From the NCBI GenBank assembly GCA_947259505.1, contig CAMYLT010000002.1:392598-456597 (forward strand): a stretch of DNA of 64,000 nucleotides. The letters are read 5' to 3'. Source of the stretch: an uncultured Porticoccus sp. (GTDB lineage: Bacteria; Pseudomonadota; Gammaproteobacteria; Pseudomonadales; Porticoccaceae). The notes below the pieces were generated by a model that was given only the letters and a program-made list of their open reading frames with translations, was not told the origin of the DNA and did no database searches. The position numbers and the translations under genes are program-made. Numbering within the stretch: the stretch's first letter is position 1; every line of letters begins with the position of its first letter. Below, piece by piece: positions 26,042-39,425 of the stretch.

Positions 26042-29000
26042 AACGGCGGCTGACAATTACGCTATTGCTGATTGGCGGGCTACTGGCCACCACGGTAACC
26101 GGAGGCTATCTGCTCCTCGCCACCCCCGGCGGCAGTCAGTGGCTGATCGAGCGAGTCGTCGCCCGCACAGAGGCCGAAATACGCTGGCAGAGCATGACCG
26201 GCACTCTGCTGAACGGACTCCACATCCGTGCGCTGACCATCAAACAGCCCGCGTTAACTATCTCCGTTGGCGACCTCAGTGGACGCTGGCAGCTGCTCCA
26301 ATTGCTAGGCGGCTCTATTGATATTGGGCAATTGCAACTGGAGCAGTTGTTCATTGAACAAACGCCTACTAGCGAAGAGAGTGCTTCTCCGCCGTGGCCT
26401 TCACTATCCAGCACCCTACCGATCCACTTGGGAGAACTGGCAATCCACCAGTTGCACTATCAGGACGCTGATCAGCAGATTACCCTGGACCGGCTAACCG
26501 CCTCCGGCACCATTAATCTGCTGGGTATTCAGCTCCAGCAACTGACGCTGGTCCAGCCGGGTCGACAGTTAAGCATCAAGGGGAAACTGGGAGGGCAGCC
26601 ACCCTATCGCCTAAATCTGACCGCCGAATGGCAGATGGCACTACCCGACCAGCCGACCTATGCAGGCAATCTGGCTATCGATGGAAACCTGGCCAGCATC
26701 AAGCTGCAACATCAACTACTGACACCCTATGCCTTCAGAAGCGAAGGCACGCTGAAAACCGGGTTCGACCGCCAGCAGGCAGGACTCGATCCCGCCCTAT
26801 TCAATGCCAGTCTGGACCATCACTGGCGGCTGGAAAACACACTGCTGCCAGGATGGGATCAAGCTGTCTCCTCCGTGGGAAGCCTGACCAGCAGCGGCTC
26901 ATTAACGGCTTACCAATTGCTCGGGCAGTTTCAGTTAAGCCTGCCGACACAGCCAATAGTGCCCGCATTGCAAATATCTCTTTCTGGTCACGGCAATCCC
27001 GATAGCCTCAGCATTGAACAACTGACGCTTGCCACTGAGGCCGGAACCGTCCATGTCGCAGGAGATGTGCAATGGCATGAAGCGCCCAGCGGCTCCTTAC
27101 AGATTGATATGGAGCAGCTAGCCCCCGGCCATTTCACCGACAAGCTCAATGGCGAACTGAGCGGACGGTTACTTCTGGATGGCCGTTATGCTGGACAGCA
27201 GCTAACGCTGCACACAACGGTTGAGCAGCTATCTGGCAACCTCAATGGCTATCCCCTCAATCTCAAAGGCCAGCTGGGCTATCAGAATGGTGAGTTTTCC
27301 AGTAAAGGCCTCAACTTGCGGGTCGGTGAGAATCACCTCATGCTGAAAGGCACCGCGGCTGAGCAAATACAATTGCACTGGCAACTTGATGCGCCGAACC
27401 TTGCCGCGCTTTACCCTCCGCTGACAGGACAACTGCAATCGGATGGCCAGCTCACCGGCAGCCGGGACAACCCGTTGCTCCAGGGAAAGATAAATGGCCA
27501 TCAATTGGCCATTGCAGACCAGCACGTAGAGCGGCTCGAAGCCAGCTTTTTACGGCAACAAGATGGCCAGCAACAGCTTCAGCTAAGTGCCCAAGACATC
27601 GAACTAACAGGGGCTCACCTCGACAAGTTGAACCTGAAAGCCACTGGCCAGCTGGACGACCATCGATACCAATTCACGCTCAATCACCCTGAGGGAACAC
27701 TGAAACTCAAGGGTACCGGACACTATAGAGAGGATCATTGGCAGACGCAGTTGTTGTCTGGCGATATCCAGTCCTCCTCCTTTGGCGCATGGCAACTGGC
27801 AGCACCCTTCGAAAGCGAATTCTCTCTGACCGAGTCAAGCCTGGAGCGACATTGCTGGCAGCAGCAGAGCGGCCAAATTTGTGCGGCGTTGAAATGGGCT
27901 CAGCAGCCGGGGATAGCCCTCAACGTTGAGATTCAGCAGCTACCCGGCAGCCTGTTGCAGACCTGGCTGCCTCAACACAGCACCCTGTCTGGAACAGCAG
28001 ACGGCGAGCTGGAACTGAGCGGCCAGCCGGATGACCTGCGCGGACAGTGGTCGCTGCGGGCACCGCTGCTGCTAGTGCGACTGGAAGAGCAGCCCCCACG
28101 CGAACTGGAACTGAGGGAGAGCAACATTCATGGCTCACTGCAACAACAGGTGATGCAGCTCAGCGCACAATCCCGATTACTGGGCAGCGGGCAAATCGAC
28201 GGTTCCTTGCAGTGGCCTCTTCAGCCAGGACCGGTATCCGGCAAGGTAAACCTGCATTTCAGCACACTGGATTGGCTGGACCCTTTTGTCCTTTATCTGG
28301 ACGATCTAAATGGACAGGCAGATGGCACTGTCGACCTATCTGGGACTTCGGATGATCCAAAGTTTACTGGCGGAATCCGGTTGTCCTCACTATCTGCCTA
28401 TGTCCCGGAGCTGGGGATTACTCTGCACAACGGTGCATTGAATCTGACACACCAGCAACAGCAGGAATGGCAAATCAGTGGCAAACTGGATTCCGGCGAG
28501 GGCGCACTGGCCGTGGCAGGTTCCCTGGCATTCAATCAAGCGGATGACTGGCACAGCCAACTGGACATCACCGGCCATGATGTTGAGGTCCTGGATCTGG
28601 AGACAATCAGCGCCAGCCTCAGCCCGACTCTCAAGCTCGCAGTCACACCCGGTCGATTGGACGTGACCGGTGACGTCGTCGTGCCCTCGGCGGAGATTCG
28701 TCTTAAAGAGTTGCCAGAGAGCGCCATCACCGTCTCAGAAGACCAGATCATCATCGATGGTCCTGTGGCCACGGAAAGCAAACCGTCACGGCAGGCCGTA
28801 CACACCAATATCAATCTTATCTTGGGAGAACAGGTTCAGTTCAGCGGTTTTGGTATCAAGGGTCGCCTCAGCGGCAAATTGAACATAGAGGAACAGCCTG
28901 GGCAACCCAACAGCGCCAAAGGCATATTGGTGATCCATGATGGCAGCTACCGCACCTATGGTCAGAGACTCCGCATCGATTCTGGACGTTTGATCTTCCA

Positions 29001-29499
29001 GGGTGACCCCGATCACCCCCTGATCCACATGAGCGCCTCCCGCACAGTGGGCAATACACTGGTAGGAATACGCATAGATGGTATGCCAGACAGTCTTTCC
29101 AGCGACGTGTTCTCAACCCCTTCTCTGCCGCAAACAGAGGCCATGGCTTTACTGATGACCGGTAAGTCTCTGGCCAGTGCATCCCAGAAAGATGCTGCAA
29201 CACTGACCAGCGCCGCCACGGCATTGGGTTTCAGCCAGAGCGAGGGACTGACCCAACAACTGCAGAATTATTTGGGACTGGATACGCTGTCTGTCTCCAG
29301 TGAATCGGGGATCAAGGAGAGCGCCCTTACCGTTGGCAAGTACCTGACTCCCCGCCTCTATGTGGGCTATATCCAGGACATTATGTCGCCCAACGCCGGT
29401 ATCGAACTGGAGTACTCCATTTCTGAAAGGCTGAAGATCAAGGCAGAGTCCGGAGAAACCCAGAGTATGGACGTGTTGCTGCGACTCGATCAGCAATAG
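26038..29499 (+). CDS. tamB: Translocation and assembly module inner-membrane subunit TamB
   Basis: 1153 residues beginning with GTG at 26038 in the tamA stop (GTGA), so translation is coupled. One N-terminal signal anchor (ITLLLIGGLLATTVTGGYLLL) is followed by a very long beta-rich AsmA-like bridge. The conserved C-terminal TamB (DUF490) domain from about residue 800 contains GRLSGKLNI, DGSYRTYGQRLRIDSGRL and the final YVGYIQDIMSPNAGIELEYSI cut by SERLKIKAESGE. It spans the periplasm as a likely phospholipid conduit. The length is normal. Confidence 0.94.
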   Translation: MKRRLTITLLLIGGLLATTVTGGYLLLATPGGSQWLIERVVARTEAEIRWQSMTGTLLNGLHIRALTIKQPALTISVGDLSGRWQLLQLLGGSIDIGQLQLEQLFIEQTPTSEESASPPWPSLSSTLPIHLGELAIHQLHYQDADQQITLDRLTASGTINLLGIQLQQLTLVQPGRQLSIKGKLGGQPPYRLNLTAEWQMALPDQPTYAGNLAIDGNLASIKLQHQLLTPYAFRSEGTLKTGFDRQQAGLDPALFNASLDHHWRLENTLLPGWDQAVSSVGSLTSSGSLTAYQLLGQFQLSLPTQPIVPALQISLSGHGNPDSLSIEQLTLATEAGTVHVAGDVQWHEAPSGSLQIDMEQLAPGHFTDKLNGELSGRLLLDGRYAGQQLTLHTTVEQLSGNLNGYPLNLKGQLGYQNGEFSSKGLNLRVGENHLMLKGTAAEQIQLHWQLDAPNLAALYPPLTGQLQSDGQLTGSRDNPLLQGKINGHQLAIADQHVERLEASFLRQQDGQQQLQLSAQDIELTGAHLDKLNLKATGQLDDHRYQFTLNHPEGTLKLKGTGHYREDHWQTQLLSGDIQSSSFGAWQLAAPFESEFSLTESSLERHCWQQQSGQICAALKWAQQPGIALNVEIQQLPGSLLQTWLPQHSTLSGTADGELELSGQPDDLRGQWSLRAPLLLVRLEEQPPRELELRESNIHGSLQQQVMQLSAQSRLLGSGQIDGSLQWPLQPGPVSGKVNLHFSTLDWLDPFVLYLDDLNGQADGTVDLSGTSDDPKFTGGIRLSSLSAYVPELGITLHNGALNLTHQQQQEWQISGKLDSGEGALAVAGSLAFNQADDWHSQLDITGHDVEVLDLETISASLSPTLKLAVTPGRLDVTGDVVVPSAEIRLKELPESAITVSEDQIIIDGPVATESKPSRQAVHTNINLILGEQVQFSGFGIKGRLSGKLNIEEQPGQPNSAKGILVIHDGSYRTYGQRLRIDSGRLIFQGDPDHPLIHMSASRTVGNTLVGIRIDGMPDSLSSDVFSTPSLPQTEAMALLMTGKSLASASQKDAATLTSAATALGFSQSEGLTQQLQNYLGLDTLSVSSESGIKESALTVGKYLTPRLYVGYIQDIMSPNAGIELEYSISERLKIKAESGETQSMDVLLRLDQQ

Positions 29500-29588
29500 C
29501 TGCCATTTCAGCAGCGCTATCACCCATTGGCGAGATATGCGAAAGTAGCCAATGCTGGCTATAGCAATCTCAGGCTAAGGGTATTCGA

Positions 29589-32907
<3,319 letters not shown>

Positions 32908-32924
<17 letters not shown>

Positions 32925-33177
32925 ACTGAGAAGGCAGGTGGAACGCCAGGTCAGGCGCATGAAAAAAGCCGAGCGGGAAAAACCAACACTGCTCGGCCAG
33001 ACGGTATACATCGGCACGCTGGGACTGTTGTTTGTGCTGCCAATGGTCGGCGGCGCCTACCTGGGCCAATGGCTCGACAGTCTGGCCTCGGCCTACTCCA
33101 GCCGCTGGACCGTAAGCCTGATTCTGGTCGGTGTGATGATCGGCGCCCTCAACGTCTACCTGTTCATCCGGGAATAG
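32908..33177 (+). CDS. atpQ: N-type ATPase accessory subunit AtpQ (AtpI/AtpZ-like)
   Basis: 89 residues: a basic N-terminus (RRQVERQVRRMKKAEREKP), then two membrane helices at about 33-52 and 67-86 with PMVGGAYLGQWLDS between, the layout of AtpI/AtpZ-like 'gene 1' proteins. It starts inside the end of atpC. In most N-ATPase operons a second small membrane gene, atpR, follows; here atpB begins only 4 bp later, so atpR is missing. Confidence 0.8.
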
Positions 33178-33181
33178 CCAC

Positions 33182-34166
<985 letters not shown>

Positions 34167-34214
34167 CCGGGACAATCACGCCATGCAACCACTTGATCAA
34201 CAAGGAAACTGTCC

Positions 34215-34961
34215 GTGGAATTAAGTTGGTCCACCTTTCTGCTCGAGATCATCAACTTTCTGGTGCTGATCTGGATTCTCAAGCACTTTCTCTATAAGCC
34301 GGTGCTGGCCGTCATCGCCAAGCGTCAGGAGGGAGTCGAAAAAACCCTCGGTGAGGCCAAAGCCTTGCACGATGATGCCGACAAATTGAAACAACAGTAT
34401 GAGGCGCGCCTGGAACACTGGCAGCAGGAGCGCCAGCAAGCCCGTGATGCCCTGAATCGGGAGCTGGATACCGAGCGTTCACAAAAACTGTCCGCGTTGC
34501 GAAATACCCTGGAGCAGGAACGGGAAAAAGTGCGTGTTGCCGAGTCCCGCCGCCAGGCGGATGCACAACGCAAAGTAGAGGAAAGCGCGCTCGCTCAGGG
34601 GGCTCGTTTTGCCGGAAAATTACTGGCTCAGGTGGCGTGCCCAGAAACCGAAAAACGGCTAGTTGAACTGACCATCAACGAATTGGAGCAATTGCCACCA
34701 GAACGGCTGGCGGCATTCTTTACCCACAATGGCGCTTCCTCTGACATCATTACCGTAGTGAGCGCCTATCCGCTGGCAGAACTGCAACGCCAGCAGCTAC
34801 AGCAAGCACTTAGCCACAATGGTTGGACGGCGACACTGCAGTTCCAGCAGGATCCCACACTACTCGCTGGCTTGCATATCACTATGGGTGCATGGGTGTT
34901 GGCGGCCAATTTGCGCGATGAATTACGCGGCTTCTCGGAGCTGACCCACCATGAGCAGTAG
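34215..34961 (+). CDS. atpF: N-type ATPase fused b-delta stator subunit
   Basis: 248 residues, much longer than a plain b subunit (about 160). One N-terminal membrane helix (about 8-26), a long charged coiled coil (about 35-130), then a delta-like C-terminal domain ending [22 protein letters not shown]. The operon has no separate atpH, consistent with the b-delta fusion known for N-ATPases. It starts with GTG 34215. It overlaps atpA by 11 bases. Confidence 0.88.
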   Translation: MELSWSTFLLEIINFLVLIWILKHFLYKPVLAVIAKRQEGVEKTLGEAKALHDDADKLKQQYEARLEHWQQERQQARDALNRELDTERSQKLSALRNTLEQEREKVRVAESRRQADAQRKVEESALAQGARFAGKLLAQVACPETEKRLVELTINELEQLPPERLAAFFTHNGASSDIITVVSAYPLAELQRQQLQQALSHNGWTATLQFQQDPTLLAGLHITMGAWVLAANLRDELRGFSELTHHEQ

Positions 34962-36483
34962 CGCCAACAAAATTAACAACGGTCTTGGTGATAGCCCCAT
35001 CCTGGAAACCGGCCTGCTTCAACGCCAAACAAGATGGCTGGACAGTTACCAGCCCCATCTACGCATCCAGGAACAAGGAGCCGTGGTCTCCGTGGGGGAT
35101 GGCATTGCCTGGATCGTCGGCTTACCGTCGGCAGCCATGGATGACGTATTGCTGTTTGCCGATGGCAGTCGCGGCATGGTGTTTGATCTCAACGAGAACA
35201 TGATAGGAGCCATTCTGCTGCTGGAGACGGAAACGCTGACCTCCGGAACCACTGTGCAGCGTTCGGGACACCCCCTCAGTGTGCCGGTGGGTGATGCACT
35301 GCTCGGCAGGACAATAGATCCACTGGGGCGACCTTTGGATGGTGGTGAGCCGCCAGCCCATACTTGCTGGCAGACGCTGGAAGCGCTTTCGCCACCCATT
35401 GTGGCCAGAGATTTTGTTCACAAGCCACTGTATTCCGGTATCAAAATTATCGACACCATGATTCCTATCGGCCGGGGACAGCGCCAACTGTTAATTGGAG
35501 ATGAGGGGTTGGGACGCAGCTCTGTGGCCATCGATACAGTGATTAATCAACGGGGGCAAGATGTCTACTGCGTCTACGTACTGATCGGCCAAAAACGTTC
35601 CACCGTGGTTAACGTGATGGAAACCCTGAAAGAGTTCGGCGCGCTTGACTACACCACACTCGTGGTAGCTGAGGCAACTGGACTGCCGGGACTGCAACAG
35701 CTGGCTCCATTTGCCGGCTGCGCCATCGCGGAATTCTGGATGCATCAAGGTCGCGATGTATTGGTGATCTATGACGACCTTTCCACCCATGCCCGCACCT
35801 ATCGGGAACTGTCGCTGTTATTGCGCCGACCACCTGGACGGGAGGCCTATCCCGGTGATATTTTTTCCGTTCACGCACGACTGCTAGAGCGGGCAACCAG
35901 CCTGAATGCCAACCACGGTGGCGGCAGTATGACGGCACTGCCCATTGTGGAAACCCAACTCGGCGAAATTGCTGCCTATATCCCCACCAATCTGATTTCC
36001 ATTACCGACGGCCAGGTGTATCTGGATCGCAACCTGTTTGCCGGGGGCTTTCGACCAGCCATTGATATCGGCCTGTCGGTCTCCCGCATCGGTGGCCAGG
36101 CACAGCATCCCCGCATCAAGGATGAAGCTGGACGGATGAAACTGGACTACCTGCAGTTCCAAGAGCTAGAGGTCTTCACTCGCTTTGGCGCACGGCTTGA
36201 GGCTTCTATGGAGGCCGCCATCCGCCGCGGCCAACTGCTAAGGGAAATCCTCAAACAGGATCGGCTATGCCCCCTGCCAGCCACTGCTCAGATGGCCTGG
36301 CTGGTAGCGTTTAATGACCACTTGCTCGATAAATTGGAACTACAGCAAATCGCCACATATCTGAGTCGACTTCAGGAAGGCGCTCGCACAAGCAATCTGA
36401 CGCTGGACAACCCGAGGGATGACTGGCAGACCGCTGTGGCCGACTGGCTAAGTGCGGATGCGGATACGGATACGACTGAATGA
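34951..36483 (+). CDS. atpA: N-type ATPase alpha subunit with degenerate P-loop
   Basis: 510 residues of the non-catalytic nucleotide-binding alpha type. The Walker A position reads GDEGLGRSS (residues 183-191), where alpha subunits normally have GDRxTGKT; the P-loop lysine is Arg189 and Thr is Ser. Other alpha features are intact: [36 protein letters not shown] (in consecutive blocks) and the arginine finger region [10 protein letters not shown]. The altered P-loop should weaken nucleotide binding in the non-catalytic sites. ATG 34951 overlaps atpF, and the stop overlaps atpG. Confidence 0.93.
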   Translation: MSSSANKINNGLGDSPILETGLLQRQTRWLDSYQPHLRIQEQGAVVSVGDGIAWIVGLPSAAMDDVLLFADGSRGMVFDLNENMIGAILLLETETLTSGTTVQRSGHPLSVPVGDALLGRTIDPLGRPLDGGEPPAHTCWQTLEALSPPIVARDFVHKPLYSGIKIIDTMIPIGRGQRQLLIGDEGLGRSSVAIDTVINQRGQDVYCVYVLIGQKRSTVVNVMETLKEFGALDYTTLVVAEATGLPGLQQLAPFAGCAIAEFWMHQGRDVLVIYDDLSTHARTYRELSLLLRRPPGREAYPGDIFSVHARLLERATSLNANHGGGSMTALPIVETQLGEIAAYIPTNLISITDGQVYLDRNLFAGGFRPAIDIGLSVSRIGGQAQHPRIKDEAGRMKLDYLQFQELEVFTRFGARLEASMEAAIRRGQLLREILKQDRLCPLPATAQMAWLVAFNDHLLDKLELQQIATYLSRLQEGARTSNLTLDNPRDDWQTAVADWLSADADTDTTE

Positions 36484-37361
36484 GCCGTCGACGCAGCCTT
36501 GAACAGCACCGGCGCAGTCTGGGGGAAATCCAGGAAATCATGAACTCCATGAAAACTCTGGCCTATATGGAAACCCGCAAACTAACCCGCTTCCTGGATG
36601 CCCAGCAGCAAGTGGTCGAGAGCATTGAGCATACAGCAACGGATCTACTGCACTTCTACCCTGAGATCCTGCCCGATAGTGAGAATTTACCAACGATCTG
36701 TTTGTTGGTTGGTTCAGAGAGAGGGTTTTGTGGTGATTTTAATCATGTCCTGTTGGAGCATCTGGCGAATGAACCACAGTATTCTCAGGCCGGGATTATC
36801 GCGGTGGGACACAAGCTCTGTACCTTACTGGACGATGATCCGCGAATACTCTTGGCTCTGGATGGCGCAGGCATCGCAGAGGAAGCAACCCCTCTGCTGA
36901 ACCGCCTGGTCAGCAAGCTGAGCACGCTGGAGAAAACTCGCGGCCCCTTGTCACTGGTGTGTCTCTACCACGAGTCCCCCGAACAGATTCGGGAACAAAG
37001 ACTACTACCGCCTTTCCGCACTTTGCCCATGCTCTCTGCGGGAGCTGGAGCAGCTCTAAGCAGCCCGCCATTACTTCATCAATCACCCCGCGAACTCCTG
37101 CTTGAGCTGACGGAACATTACCTCTTTGCAGTACTGTTCGAGATGCTCTACACCTCCCTAATGGCTGAGAACCATCACCGGGTAGCGCACCTGGAAAGTG
37201 CCGTCAGGCATCTGAATGACGAATCGGCCGAACTGGCGCGATCCTGCAACGTTCTAAGACAGGAAGAAATCACCGAAGAGATTGAAGTCATCCTGCTCGG
37301 TGCCGAAAATTTAGCTCAACAAACAATCACGGCCCACCCGGAGAAAACAAAAAATCCGTAA
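36480..37361 (+). CDS. atpG: N-type ATPase gamma subunit
   Basis: 293 residues. The N-terminal helix ([20 protein letters not shown], then [15 protein letters not shown]) and the C-terminal helix with [16 protein letters not shown] form the rotor coiled coil. The middle has [11 protein letters not shown], the conserved Rossmann-like segment. Last gene of the operon; it overlaps atpA by four bases. Confidence 0.92.
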   Translation: MSRRRSLEQHRRSLGEIQEIMNSMKTLAYMETRKLTRFLDAQQQVVESIEHTATDLLHFYPEILPDSENLPTICLLVGSERGFCGDFNHVLLEHLANEPQYSQAGIIAVGHKLCTLLDDDPRILLALDGAGIAEEATPLLNRLVSKLSTLEKTRGPLSLVCLYHESPEQIREQRLLPPFRTLPMLSAGAGAALSSPPLLHQSPRELLLELTEHYLFAVLFEMLYTSLMAENHHRVAHLESAVRHLNDESAELARSCNVLRQEEITEEIEVILLGAENLAQQTITAHPEKTKNP

Positions 37362-37483
37362 CCATCATCTTCGGATTCAACGGAGAGATGACCGAACAAA
37401 CTGCCTGACATAGCCCTAGCCGGGACCGGCAGGCACAAACGAACTACCGCGAGGGCGGCTTCTTTATTTGTGGGACACTCAAG

Positions 37484-37571
37484 AGGATTATTCGGCGCCA
37501 TGCGCCTCACCCTACGGGTCGCCGCCTACTGGCGGCGCTGTCTCGCACCAGTGGTGCTCGGCTCGAACCTG
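37484..37571 (-). repeat. 88-bp repeat, copy A (tRNA-associated)
   Basis: Identical over 88 bp to 37754-37841. On the minus strand the repeat runs into AATAATCCTC and then TTGAGTGTCCCACA, a degenerate version of the tRNA-Arg 3' end found after copy B, followed by an imperfect hairpin. The 37362-37902 stretch holds only these repeats, terminators and tRNA-like remnants (for example a GGTTCGA-containing arm near 37665-37690); I see no protein gene in it. Confidence 0.85.
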
Positions 37572-37710
37572 TGAGGAGGATTGACTCAAAACGGCCTGTC
37601 GCCATTTTGCCCCCTGTGGGGTTGCGCAACTTGCAGTTGCTGGATCCAACTTCCTGACGGAAATTGTCGAACCTCTGACGGTTCGAACTCTGTCGGGGAA
37701 CCATAAATAA

Positions 37711-37735
37711 AAAAACCACCGCGTGGGTGGTTTTT
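37711..37735 (-). terminator. Rho-independent terminator after repeat copy B
   Basis: AAAAACCACC and GGTGGTTTTT arms around a 5-nt loop. Read on the minus strand, GGTGG is followed by seven T. It lies directly after the tRNA-like 3' end that closes copy B. Confidence 0.75.
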
Positions 37736-37737
37736 AT

Positions 37738-37841
37738 ATATGGCGCACTCGGGAGGATTATTCGGCGCCATGCGCCTCACCCTACGGGTCGCCGCCTACT
37801 GGCGGCGCTGTCTCGCACCAGTGGTGCTCGGCTCGAACCTG
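37738..37841 (-). repeat. 88-bp repeat, copy B, ending in a tRNA-Arg 3' end
   Basis: Contains the second identical 88-bp copy (37754-37841). On the minus strand it continues into ATCCTCCCGAGTGCGCCA, the exact 3' end (including CCA) of the neighbouring tRNA-Arg, and then a terminator. It therefore resembles a tRNA 3' half joined to unrelated DNA, like the repeats with a tRNA 3' end downstream of tRNA-Tyr in the E. coli tyrT operon. Confidence 0.85.
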
Positions 37842-37870
37842 AGGAGGTTCTCACCTCCTCTCACACACAT

Positions 37871-37896
37871 AAAAAACCCGGCACAAGGCCGGGTTT
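37871..37896 (-). terminator. Rho-independent terminator of tRNA-Arg
   Basis: Arms AAACCCGGC (37874-37882) and GCCGGGTTT (37888-37896), 5-nt loop. On the minus strand the second arm is followed by a run of T. It lies 7 bp after the tRNA 3' end. Confidence 0.85.
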
Positions 37897-37902
37897 ATTT
37901 TA

Positions 37903-37979
37903 TGGCGCACTCGGGAGGATTCGAACCTCCGACCGCTCGGTTCGTAGCCGAGTACTCTATCCAGCTGAGCTACGAGTGC
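37903..37979 (-). tRNA. tRNA-Arg (anticodon ACG)
   Basis: A 77-nt cloverleaf on the minus strand: acceptor GCACTCG/CGAGTGC, anticodon stem CTCGG/CCGAG around the loop CTACGAA (anticodon ACG), T-stem GGAGG/CCTCC with TTCGAAT loop, discriminator G and encoded CCA. The D-stem closes with a G-U pair. ACG is read as ICG and decodes CGU/CGC/CGA. Confidence 0.97.
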
Positions 37980-37991
37980 GTGAGGTCGCGT

Positions 37992-38020
37992 AATATATTG
38001 AAGTGGCTGGTGCTAGTCAA
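37992..38020 (-). promoter_or_regulatory. Sigma-70 promoter of tRNA-Arg
   Basis: On the minus strand: -35 TTGACT (38020-38015), 17-bp spacer, -10 TATATT (37997-37992), then a GC-rich discriminator (ACGCGACC) before the tRNA. GC-rich discriminators are typical of stringently controlled stable-RNA promoters. Confidence 0.85.
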
Positions 38021-38173
38021 GTCGAAACGCCCTTTTCAGAGATGATTTTCGAGTTGTATCGGTTGAAATAAATTTTTCTGCCAGTGGGGGACTTCTCAGT
38101 CTTGTTGTGCTCAAATTAAGGAAAGCACTCAACATCAGGTTATTCAAGAAGTGCATCAAGAAGGGGTAATAAA

Positions 38174-39178
38174 ATGATCCGCATTGCAATCAATGGCTAT
38201 GGCCGTATCGGAAGAAATATCCTCAGGGCATTTTATGAACGTCCGGAGCTAAGAAAAGACATGGAGATTGTCGCGATAAATGATCAGGGCGATGTATCTA
38301 TTAATGCCCATTTGACCCAGTATGACAGCGTCCACGGGCGCTTCCACCAGCAAGTAAGTCACGATGAGGAAACCATCATTGTTGGCGAAGACCACATACT
38401 GGTGCTGACAGAAAAAGACCCTGCCAAACTCCCCTGGAAAGACCTGAAAATCGACATTGTTTTCGAGTGCACCGGATTATTTACAGACCGGGCAAAGGCT
38501 GCCGGACACCTGTCTGCCGGGGCCGGCAAGGTATTGATCTCTGCACCCGGGAAAGATGTGGATGCCACTATCGTTTACGGGGTAAACCATCAAATGTTGC
38601 AACCTGAGCATCAGGTTGTCTCCAACGCGTCCTGCACCACCAATTGCCTCGCGCCTGTCGTTCTACCCCTGCAGGAGACGATGGGAATAGAGACAGGTTT
38701 TATGACCACCATCCACGCTTACACCAACGATCAGCATTTGGTGGATGTCTATCACCCTGACGTTTATCGTGCCCGTTCTGCTACCCTATCCATGATTCCC
38801 ACCAAGACAGGTGCCGCAAAGGCCATCGGTCTGGTGCTACCGGAACTGGTGGGGCGACTGGATGGCATAGCCGTGCGCGTGCCCACGGCCAACGTCTCTT
38901 TGGTGGATTTCACCTTCACGGCGAAACGCGATTCCACCGCAGAGGAAGTCAACCAGATCATGCAGGCTGCAGCGCAGGGATCACTATCAGGCGTTCTCGC
39001 TTACACAGAAGAGCCACTGGTTTCAGTGGACTTTAATCATACGACCTACTCAAGTATCTTTGATGGAACACATACCCGCGCCCAAGGCAGGATGGTGAAA
39101 GTCCTCGCCTGGTATGACAATGAATGGGGCTTTTCCAACCGGATGCTCGATACTTGCCTTGTCATGTTTCAAAACTAG
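38174..39178 (+). CDS. gap: Glyceraldehyde-3-phosphate dehydrogenase, type I
   Basis: 334 residues. It oxidises glyceraldehyde 3-phosphate to 1,3-bisphosphoglycerate. NAD motif [10 protein letters not shown] at 5-14, catalytic C154 in SNASCTTNC, the phosphate-binding region [21 protein letters not shown] (split around TKTGAA), and [12 protein letters not shown]. Erythrose-4-phosphate dehydrogenase (Epd) is the main alternative; the CTTNCLAPV context favours GAPDH. The next gene is pgi, so two central carbon genes are adjacent, but a 240-bp gap with a hairpin separates them. Confidence 0.92.
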   Translation: MIRIAINGYGRIGRNILRAFYERPELRKDMEIVAINDQGDVSINAHLTQYDSVHGRFHQQVSHDEETIIVGEDHILVLTEKDPAKLPWKDLKIDIVFECTGLFTDRAKAAGHLSAGAGKVLISAPGKDVDATIVYGVNHQMLQPEHQVVSNASCTTNCLAPVVLPLQETMGIETGFMTTIHAYTNDQHLVDVYHPDVYRARSATLSMIPTKTGAAKAIGLVLPELVGRLDGIAVRVPTANVSLVDFTFTAKRDSTAEEVNQIMQAAAQGSLSGVLAYTEEPLVSVDFNHTTYSSIFDGTHTRAQGRMVKVLAWYDNEWGFSNRMLDTCLVMFQN

Positions 39179-39344
39179 AAGCCTGTTACTGCACGAGAAT
39201 TAAAATATTGTTAACCTACTGTGTGTGCAGGGCTGACTAGTGCCCGGTATTGTACCGTCTGCATCATTCGCTTATTGAAATAATGCGATCATTTTTGTGT
39301 CGTATAAACAAAGCCTGACCTAGATGCACAGGGAAGTAACAGAA

Positions 39345-39387
39345 GCATCCTCCTTGTTATCGTCCACCCGGACGATAACATTGATGC
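39345..39387 (+). promoter_or_regulatory. Long hairpin in the pgi leader
   Basis: Perfect 11-bp arms TGTTATCGTCC (39355-39365) and GGACGATAACA (39370-39380) with a 4-nt loop. Outer GCATC (39345-39349) and GATGC (39383-39387) extend the stem across a small internal loop. It ends 38 bp before the pgi ATG and is not followed by a T-run, so it is more likely an operator or 5' UTR element than a terminator. Confidence 0.7.
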
Positions 39388-39425
39388 AATGCTCAGGAAT
39401 TTACATAGCAGACTATTAATTGACC

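Noticed and set aside
37727-37993. Apparent ORF across repeat B and tRNA-Arg on the plus strand (GRIRTSDRSVRS-type protein)
   Set aside because: It is the antisense of the tRNA gene and its repeat. Such tRNA-antisense ORFs are a well-known false annotation.
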